Assembly (NCBI GenBank): GCA_040902925.1
Contig: JBBDWJ010000018.1
Coordinates: 1 to 9,417, forward strand
Reading direction: 5' to 3'
Source: JBBDWJ01 sp040902925
GTDB lineage: Bacteria; Acidobacteriota; Terriglobia; Bryobacterales; UBA6623
Length of the DNA: 9,417 bases
The notes beneath the pieces are model-generated. The model worked only from the letters and a program-made list of their open reading frames with translations, did no database searches and had not been told where the DNA came from. Of this stretch, positions 5,612 through 9,417 are shown piece by piece. Positions within the stretch are counted from its first letter, which is position 1. Every line of letters begins with the position of its first letter. The translations under genes and the position numbers were made by a program.

Positions 5612-6892
5612 ATGCTAATCCGCTATCTTGCAGCCGCATCTTTGATGACCGCCGCCGCCTTCGGCGCGGCCAAGGATACCAAGCCGGTCACCTTCAATAA
5701 GGACGTTCTGCCCATCCTGCGAGAGCGCTGTCAGGACTGTCATCGTTCCGGTGAAGTAGCGCCGATGTCTCTGCTGACCTACGAGGAGACCCGTCCCTGG
5801 GCGAGCGCGATCAAAGAAGCCGTGCTTCTCAAACGCATGCCCCCGTGGTTTGCCGATCCGCACGCCAGCAAGACGTTTTCGAACGATCGTTCACTTTCGA
5901 AGGAAGAGATCGAAACCATCGTGGCGTGGGCCGACGGCGGCTCGCCGGAAGGCGACGCCGAAACCGGGCCCGAGCCCGTTGCGTTTGTCGACGGCTGGAA
6001 TGTCGGCGAGCCGGACATCGCCTTCGAGATGCAACAGGAGTTCGCCGTACCGGCCGAAGGCGTCGTCGAATACCAGTATCTGGTCATTCCCAGCGGCTTC
6101 ACCGAGGACAAATGGGTGGAACGTGCCGAGATTCGTCCAGGCAACCGCGCCGTGCTGCATCACGTGATCGTGTTCGTGCGCCCGCCGGACTCGACCTACA
6201 TGAGCGAAGCGAAACCGGGCAAGTTTTTCGTGCCCGGCAACTACGACGAGAAGAAAGAGAAGCGCAACGACAAGCGCGAGTTTCTGATCGGTTTCGCGCC
6301 GGGGACCGTGCCGGAAGAGCTGGAGCCCGGCCAGGCGAAGCTGATCCCGGCCGGATCGGACTTCGTGCTTCAGCTTCACTACACCCCCAACGGCAAGGCC
6401 ACGACGGACAAAAGCTACTTCGGCCTCGTATTCGCCAAACAGGCTCCCGAAGAACGCGTCGTAACGATGGCGGTGAGCACCGATGATTTCGTAATACCTG
6501 CCGGCGCGGCGGACCACCGCGTGGACGCCACGATGAAGGTCAAAGACGACATGACGCTGACCGCCATGCTGCCGCACATGCACCTGCGCGGCAAGGCGTT
6601 CGAGTATCGAGTGGTCTTCCCCGACGGACGCAAGGAAACGCTGCTGCGCGTGCCGCGCTACGACTTCAACTGGCAGCTTTCCTACTACCTCGAAGAGCCC
6701 ATCTTTCTGCCGAAAGGGTCCAAGCTCGAATGCTCAGCCTGGTACGACAACTCGCCGAACAACGCGGCCAATCCGGACCCGGCCAAAGAGGTGCGCTACG
6801 GAGATCAGAGCTGGGAAGAGATGATGTTCGGTTTCTTCGATGCCTCATTCCCGGTCGAAGACGACAAGCAGGAAAAAACAGGGGCCGAGTAG
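5612..6892 (+). CDS. Exported cytochrome c / PHM-type type II copper monooxygenase fusion
   Basis: This 426-residue protein has a signal peptide (about 1-20, MLIRYLAAASLMTAAAFGAA), so it acts outside the cytoplasmic membrane. Residues 26-115 are a small c-type heme domain with CQDCH (40-44); the conserved RMPPW (75-79) may give the axial methionine. Residues about 125-415 resemble the two-sheet core of ascorbate-dependent type II copper monooxygenases (peptidylglycine alpha-hydroxylating and dopamine beta-monooxygenases). All ligand positions appear to be present: HH at 183-184 and His256 (LQLHYTP) for one copper, and His322/His324 (LPHMHLRG) plus Met404 or Met405 (WEEMMFGF) for the other. 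The family hydroxylates unactivated C-H bonds next to a heteroatom, using one copper for electron transfer. Here the fused heme could supply those electrons instead of ascorbate (inference). Substrate unknown. The next gene begins 10 nt downstream. Confidence 0.88.
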   Translation: MLIRYLAAASLMTAAAFGAAKDTKPVTFNKDVLPILRERCQDCHRSGEVAPMSLLTYEETRPWASAIKEAVLLKRMPPWFADPHASKTFSNDRSLSKEEIETIVAWADGGSPEGDAETGPEPVAFVDGWNVGEPDIAFEMQQEFAVPAEGVVEYQYLVIPSGFTEDKWVERAEIRPGNRAVLHHVIVFVRPPDSTYMSEAKPGKFFVPGNYDEKKEKRNDKREFLIGFAPGTVPEELEPGQAKLIPAGSDFVLQLHYTPNGKATTDKSYFGLVFAKQAPEERVVTMAVSTDDFVIPAGAADHRVDATMKVKDDMTLTAMLPHMHLRGKAFEYRVVFPDGRKETLLRVPRYDFNWQLSYYLEEPIFLPKGSKLECSAWYDNSPNNAANPDPAKEVRYGDQSWEEMMFGFFDASFPVEDDKQEKTGAE

Positions 6893-6902
6893 CCGTCGCG
6901 CC

Positions 6903-7646
6903 ATGAATCGCAAGCCGCAGAAGGCCGGGCGGGCGGCGCCGATCCTGCGGCGTCTCGCCAGCGCCGCGGCCGCGGTTATGGCGGTCGCGGTTGTGGCGGT
7001 CGCGTGTATTCAGCCACCGCTGCAAGCCCACGAAATCATTACCACGCGCCTCACCTGGACCGAGCAGATCTCGCGTATTTTCCAGGACCGCTGCGTCTCG
7101 TGCCATCACGAAGGCGGCGGGGCGCCGATGCCGCTGACGACCTACGAGCAGGTCCGTCCCTGGGCGAAAGCCATCAAGTACGAAATTCTTAGCCGCCGCA
7201 TGCCCCCTTGGGATGCCGTGAAAGGCTACGGCGAATTCGGCAACGACCTGAGCCTGTCGCAAGACGACATCGCCAAAATTTCGAGTTGGGTCGAAGGCGG
7301 GGCTCCGGAAGGAAGCGATGTATTCTTGCCGCCGGCGCACGATGAGAGGCCTTCGGTCGATGCGGCGAAGCCCGCCACCACGCCTCGCAACGTGTCGGGA
7401 ACCCTGACGCTCGAAAGAGACACCGTGGCCGTAGGTATTGAGCCCGCAAACATTCCAGAGGGTGGCTCGCTGCAGGCTGCCGCATTCCGGCCGGATGGCA
7501 GCGTCGAGCCGCTGATCTGGCTACGTGACTACCGGACCGAGTGGCAGCGGGTCTATTGGTTCCGCGAGCCGCTCCAACTCCCCAAGGGAACCAGAATCCT
7601 GCTATTTCCCTCAGGACAAATTTCAGCAACGCTGCTGGTGAAGTAG
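6903..7646 (+). CDS. Exported or membrane-anchored c-type cytochrome; truncated paralogue of the preceding gene
   Basis: This 247-residue protein has a basic N-terminus and a long hydrophobic stretch (19-37) that is a signal peptide or anchor; Cys35 follows AVA, an imperfect lipobox, so a lipoprotein is possible but unproven. The heme domain (about 52-139) carries CVSCH (64-68) and RMPPW (99-103). It aligns without gaps to the preceding protein, 24 of 40 residues being identical from the first heme cysteine to the W of MPPW. After a Pro/Ala-rich linker, the C-terminus (about 185-247: FRPDGSVEPLIWLRDY...EWQRVYWFREPLQLPKG) matches the last beta region of the neighbour's copper domain but lacks HH, HxH and Met ligands. 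It therefore likely carries electrons without copper chemistry. ATG 6903 is chosen over an ATG at 6840 because the latter overlaps the previous gene and adds a charged leader; the ribosome binding site is poor, suggesting translational coupling. The stop codon lies in a REP-like element. Confidence 0.8.
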   Translation: MNRKPQKAGRAAPILRRLASAAAAVMAVAVVAVACIQPPLQAHEIITTRLTWTEQISRIFQDRCVSCHHEGGGAPMPLTTYEQVRPWAKAIKYEILSRRMPPWDAVKGYGEFGNDLSLSQDDIAKISSWVEGGAPEGSDVFLPPAHDERPSVDAAKPATTPRNVSGTLTLERDTVAVGIEPANIPEGGSLQAAAFRPDGSVEPLIWLRDYRTEWQRVYWFREPLQLPKGTRILLFPSGQISATLLVK

Positions 7647-7667
7647 GACAGGCAATCCTGCCTGTCC
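7643..7667 (+). repeat. GTAG-headed REP-like hairpin overlapping a stop codon
   Basis: GTAG (7643-7646) is followed by a 9-bp perfect stem, GGACAGGCA (7646-7654) with TGCCTGTCC (7659-7667), and the loop ATCC. The arms share GGACAGGC / GCCTGTCC with the minus-strand hairpin at 3034-3055, and both copies begin with GTAG and have the same orientation relative to the 3' end of the gene beside them. The stop codon of the cytochrome gene lies inside the GTAG. It may also terminate transcription of the upstream operon. Confidence 0.65.
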
Positions 7668-7668
7668 A

Positions 7669-7749
7669 TCGCCGCAAAGCGGCGACGACACAAACTCAAA
7701 AATTGTTGAACTGCGACGCTGCGCCTCAACGGACCGGCAAGAGCGGTCC
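7669..7749 (+). repeat. Two further hairpins after the REP-like element
   Basis: TCGCCGC (7669-7675) and GCGGCGA (7679-7685) form a perfect 7-bp stem with the loop AAA, starting 1 nt after the REP-like hairpin. GGACCG (7731-7736) and CGGTCC (7744-7749) form a 6-bp stem with a 7-nt loop. Neither is followed by a T-run. Together with the first hairpin they make a compact structured spacer that could stop or attenuate transcription before the oxidoreductase gene. Confidence 0.5.
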
Positions 7750-7770
7750 TCACGCCACCCTTCTTCCGGC

Positions 7771-7776
7771 TACAAT
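7771..7776 (+). promoter_or_regulatory. Candidate -10 box for the oxidoreductase gene
   Basis: TACAAT is a five-of-six -10 box ending 24 nt before the ATG at 7801, but no -35 box is present 17 nt upstream. If used, the leader would be under 20 nt and A/C-rich with no ribosome binding site, fitting near-leaderless translation. Confidence 0.35.
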
Positions 7777-7800
7777 ACAATTCTTCCCAACACAAACAAC

Positions 7801-8874
7801 ATGCAAAAAGCCGACGGAATGATGTACGCCCCCAAGGGCAAGAGCCAGCCAGTCTGTAAAAAAGGAGACTTCGCCGTAGCCGCGATCGGCCTTGACCACG
7901 GCCACATCTACGGCATGTGCAACGGCCTGATCGAAGCCGGCGCCGAGCTGAAGTGGGTATACGACCCCGACCCGGCCAAGGTGGAAGCCTTCCGCAAAAC
8001 CTACCCCGAGGTAAAAGCGGCCTCGTCGAAGCAGCAGATCCTCGATGACGAGACCATCCGGCTCGTGGCAGCGGCACCAGTCCCGGCGAAACGCTGCGCC
8101 CTGGGACTCGAAGTCATGGCGCACGGCAAGGATTACTTCAGCGATAAAGCGCCGATGACTACGCTCGAGCAGGTCACCCAGGCGCGCGCCAAAACAAAGG
8201 AAACCGGGCGCAAATACGCCGTCTACTACAGCGAACGGCTGCACACCGAGTGTTCGGTCTATGCCGGCAACCTGATTCAGGACGGCGCTATCGGCCGCGT
8301 GATCCAAGTCATCGGAATGGGGCCGCACCGTCTCAACGCCGCCTCGCGCCCTGACTGGTTTTTCCGCTTCCAAGACTACGGCGGGATTCTCTGCGACATC
8401 GGCAGCCATCAGATCGAGCAATTCCTCTACTTCACCGGCGCCAAGGACGCCACCGTTGTCGCCAGCCGCGTCGCCAACTACAACAACAAGCAATACCCCG
8501 AGCTCGAAGATTTTGGCGACGCCAGCCTGACGGCAGACAACGGCGCTACGAATTATTTTCGCGTGGATTGGTTCACACCCGACGGGCTACGGGCCTGGGG
8601 TGACGGCCGTGCATTCCTGCTGGGAACCGACGGCTACATGGAGCTGCGCAAATACCTGGAAGTCGGCCGCGAGAGCGAGGGCGACCACATCTATCTGGTC
8701 AACCACAAAGGCGAGCAGCACATTCCCGTGAATGGCAAAGTCGGATTCCCCTACTTCGGCCAGTTGATTCTCGATTGCCTGCATCGGACCGAGAACGCTA
8801 TGACCCAGGAACACACTTTTAAGGCGGCGGAGTTGTGTTTGATTGCGCAGAAGCAGGCAGTGCGCGTGGAGTAA
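7801..8874 (+). CDS. Gfo/Idh/MocA-family NAD(P)-dependent oxidoreductase
   Basis: This 357-residue cytoplasmic protein has the two-domain layout of the family, whose members oxidise or reduce sugars, inositols and related polyols. The N-terminal Rossmann part has AAIGLDHGHIYG (27-38) in place of the usual GxGxxG. Asp55 (VYDPDP) ends the second strand and is a candidate ribose-binding residue. The family EKP motif appears here as SDKAP (114-118), keeping the catalytic-type lysine (Lys116). The C-terminal domain has GGILCDIGSHQIEQFL (194-209) with Asp199 and His203, the usual catalytic-site pair. There is no signal peptide, unlike many acidobacterial and planctomycete relatives exported by Tat. 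ATG 7801 (MQKADGMMYAPKGK) is used; ATGs at 7819 and 7822 are alternatives. A ribosome-binding-like AAAAAGGAG at about 7860-7868 is inside the gene with no start codon after it. It lies 154 nt after the cytochrome gene, so it may be transcribed separately. Confidence 0.9.
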   Translation: MQKADGMMYAPKGKSQPVCKKGDFAVAAIGLDHGHIYGMCNGLIEAGAELKWVYDPDPAKVEAFRKTYPEVKAASSKQQILDDETIRLVAAAPVPAKRCALGLEVMAHGKDYFSDKAPMTTLEQVTQARAKTKETGRKYAVYYSERLHTECSVYAGNLIQDGAIGRVIQVIGMGPHRLNAASRPDWFFRFQDYGGILCDIGSHQIEQFLYFTGAKDATVVASRVANYNNKQYPELEDFGDASLTADNGATNYFRVDWFTPDGLRAWGDGRAFLLGTDGYMELRKYLEVGRESEGDHIYLVNHKGEQHIPVNGKVGFPYFGQLILDCLHRTENAMTQEHTFKAAELCLIAQKQAVRVE

Positions 8875-8947
8875 CGTGGGGATTCAGTCTGAACTACCGG
8901 ACGCATCGGCAAATGACCAAGTTGTCCGATTCATACCACGCATGGGA

Positions 8948-8987
8948 CCCCACTCTCGCGAGTGGGGCTCGGATCGCCTTCGGCGAT
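8948..8987. repeat. Two adjacent hairpins between convergent genes
   Basis: CCCCACTC (8948-8955) and GAGTGGGG (8960-8967) form a perfect 8-bp stem with the loop TCGC. Five nt later ATCGCC (8973-8978) and GGCGAT (8982-8987) form a 6-bp stem closed by TTC. No T-run follows on either strand, so these may be a dispersed palindromic repeat or a factor-independent stop of unusual form between the oxidoreductase and hspR. Confidence 0.5.
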
Positions 8988-9042
8988 GGGTTGGACCGGG
9001 GAATGCGGCTGTCGCCGAGCGACGGTTTTCGCGTCCAGACGC

Positions 9043-9417
9043 TTAAGAGGACGAAACGCGGCGCCCTCGGCGAGGCGTCTCGTCCTTCTCTTTATCGCGC
9101 AGCATTGCGCCTCGCGAAACCGGAATCAGAGAAGTCGAAAAGGCGTCGGGCGGCTCGCTGGGCAGCTTGCCCATGGCCTCGGTCACGTACGACACGAATT
9201 CCTGCATCTGCCGCTGCATCTCTTCCATCTTCGTGCGCATGTTGAGCACGATCTCCACACCGGCGAGATTGACGCCCAGGTCCCGGGTGAGCGAAAGAAT
9301 CACTTCCAACTGCTCGATGTCAGCGTCGGTGTAGAGGCGCGTATTGCCATCGGTGCGCGACGGCTTGAGCAGGCCTTCGCGTTCGTACAGGCGCAGCGTC
9401 TGCGGATGGATCCCGAA
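9043..9417 (-). CDS. hspR: HspR-type MerR-family heat-shock repressor, start missing (runs off right edge)
   Basis: The visible 124 residues begin within the DNA-binding domain: FGIHPQTLRLYEREGLLKPS, then RTDGNTRLYTDADIEQLEVI. This is the winged helix-turn-helix signature of HspR, a MerR-family repressor that in other bacteria binds the HAIR operator upstream of dnaK and related chaperone genes and uses DnaK as co-repressor. A dimerisation coiled coil follows (about 58-88 of the visible part, RTKMEEMQRQMQEFVSYVTEA), then a basic, disordered tail ending RRGRRVSSS. No effector-binding domain is present, matching HspR rather than metal- or drug-sensing MerR proteins. Only about 15-25 N-terminal residues should be missing. 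The gene is convergent with the oxidoreductase; a dnaJ/cbpA- or dnaK-type gene may lie upstream, to the right of the window. No HAIR palindrome was found in this window. Confidence 0.9.
   Translation of the reverse strand, partial: FGIHPQTLRLYEREGLLKPSRTDGNTRLYTDADIEQLEVILSLTRDLGVNLAGVEIVLNMRTKMEEMQRQMQEFVSYVTEAMGKLPSEPPDAFSTSLIPVSRGAMLRDKEKDETPRRGRRVSSS
9048..9086. terminator. Long hairpin covering the end of hspR, possible bidirectional terminator
   Basis: AGGACGAAACGC (9048-9059) pairs with GCGTCTCGTCCT (9075-9086) at 11 of 12 positions. An inner CGCC/GGCG stem (9062-9065, 9069-9072) caps it. On the plus strand a T-rich stretch (TTCTCTTTA, 9086-9094) follows, suiting termination of transcripts from the oxidoreductase; on the minus strand no T-run follows. 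The hairpin encodes the last codons of hspR and ends 3 nt before the stop codon TAA (complement of 9043-9045). Confidence 0.5.

Noticed and set aside
6840..6902. Earlier start for the second cytochrome
   Set aside because: It would overlap the end of the copper monooxygenase gene by over 50 nt and place a charged leader before the signal sequence; ATG 6903 gives a normal spacing and N-terminus.
6979..7004. 11-bp direct repeat TGGCGGTCGCG with period 15
   Set aside because: It is in the coding sequence of a Val/Ala-rich hydrophobic segment and is explained by codon repetition.
8835..9245. 136-codon plus-strand open frame crossing the oxidoreductase end and hspR
   Set aside because: It overlaps two real genes and its translation is low-complexity and basic, as expected from a chance frame.
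9361..9372. CTTGAG resembling a half-site of the HspR operator
   Set aside because: No matching ACTCAAG partner at the required spacing, and it is inside the hspR coding region.

Overview
The window is GC-rich, protein-dense bacterial DNA. The gene set suggests an acidobacterium, possibly of the Solibacter/Bryobacter kind. It combines a b558-type succinate dehydrogenase with an HspR-type MerR repressor, a GAF-SpoIIE phosphatase, a large CehA/McbA-like metallohydrolase, and secreted cytochrome c proteins with the CxxCH...MPPW signature, one fused to a PHM-type copper monooxygenase domain. The taxonomic call is inference from gene content only; no rRNA or other marker is present.

Layout. Positions 1-1152 (minus strand) hold the start of a succinate dehydrogenase operon, sdhC then sdhA, with sdhA running off the left edge. 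Positions 1153-1663 are a long divergent intergenic region with a structured sdhC leader and weak promoter candidates. Positions 1664-2986 (plus) encode a GAF + PP2C/SpoIIE phosphatase. It converges on the minus-strand metallohydrolase (3068-5344), and the gap between them holds a head-to-head pair of REP-like hairpins, each beginning with GTAG. A divergent promoter region (5345-5611) separates the metallohydrolase from a two-gene plus-strand unit. That unit is a secreted cytochrome c/copper monooxygenase fusion (5612-6892) and, 10 nt later, a smaller cytochrome c (6903-7646) that looks like a cut-down paralogue of its neighbour. A second REP-like hairpin overlaps its stop codon. A Gfo/Idh/MocA-family oxidoreductase follows (7801-8874), and the end of an hspR gene arrives from the opposite strand (9043-9417).

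How the genes may work together. The sdh genes (respiration), the phosphatase (regulatory signalling) and hspR (heat-shock repression) look like ordinary housekeeping genes flanking an accessory block at 3068-8874. In that block an exported metal-dependent hydrolase, an exported heme/copper monooxygenase, an exported heme protein and a cytoplasmic NAD(P)-type oxidoreductase lie together. One reading is a small catabolic module: extracytoplasmic oxidation or hydrolysis of an organic compound, then cytoplasmic redox processing. The substrate cannot be read from the sequence, and co-function is inferred from position and shared domain types only.

The most interesting points are: (1) a PHM-like copper site with all expected ligands fused to a heme domain; (2) the adjacent gene, which keeps the heme domain and the last beta region of the copper domain but has lost the copper ligands; and (3) GTAG-headed REP-like palindromes that supply the stop codons of the genes they abut.
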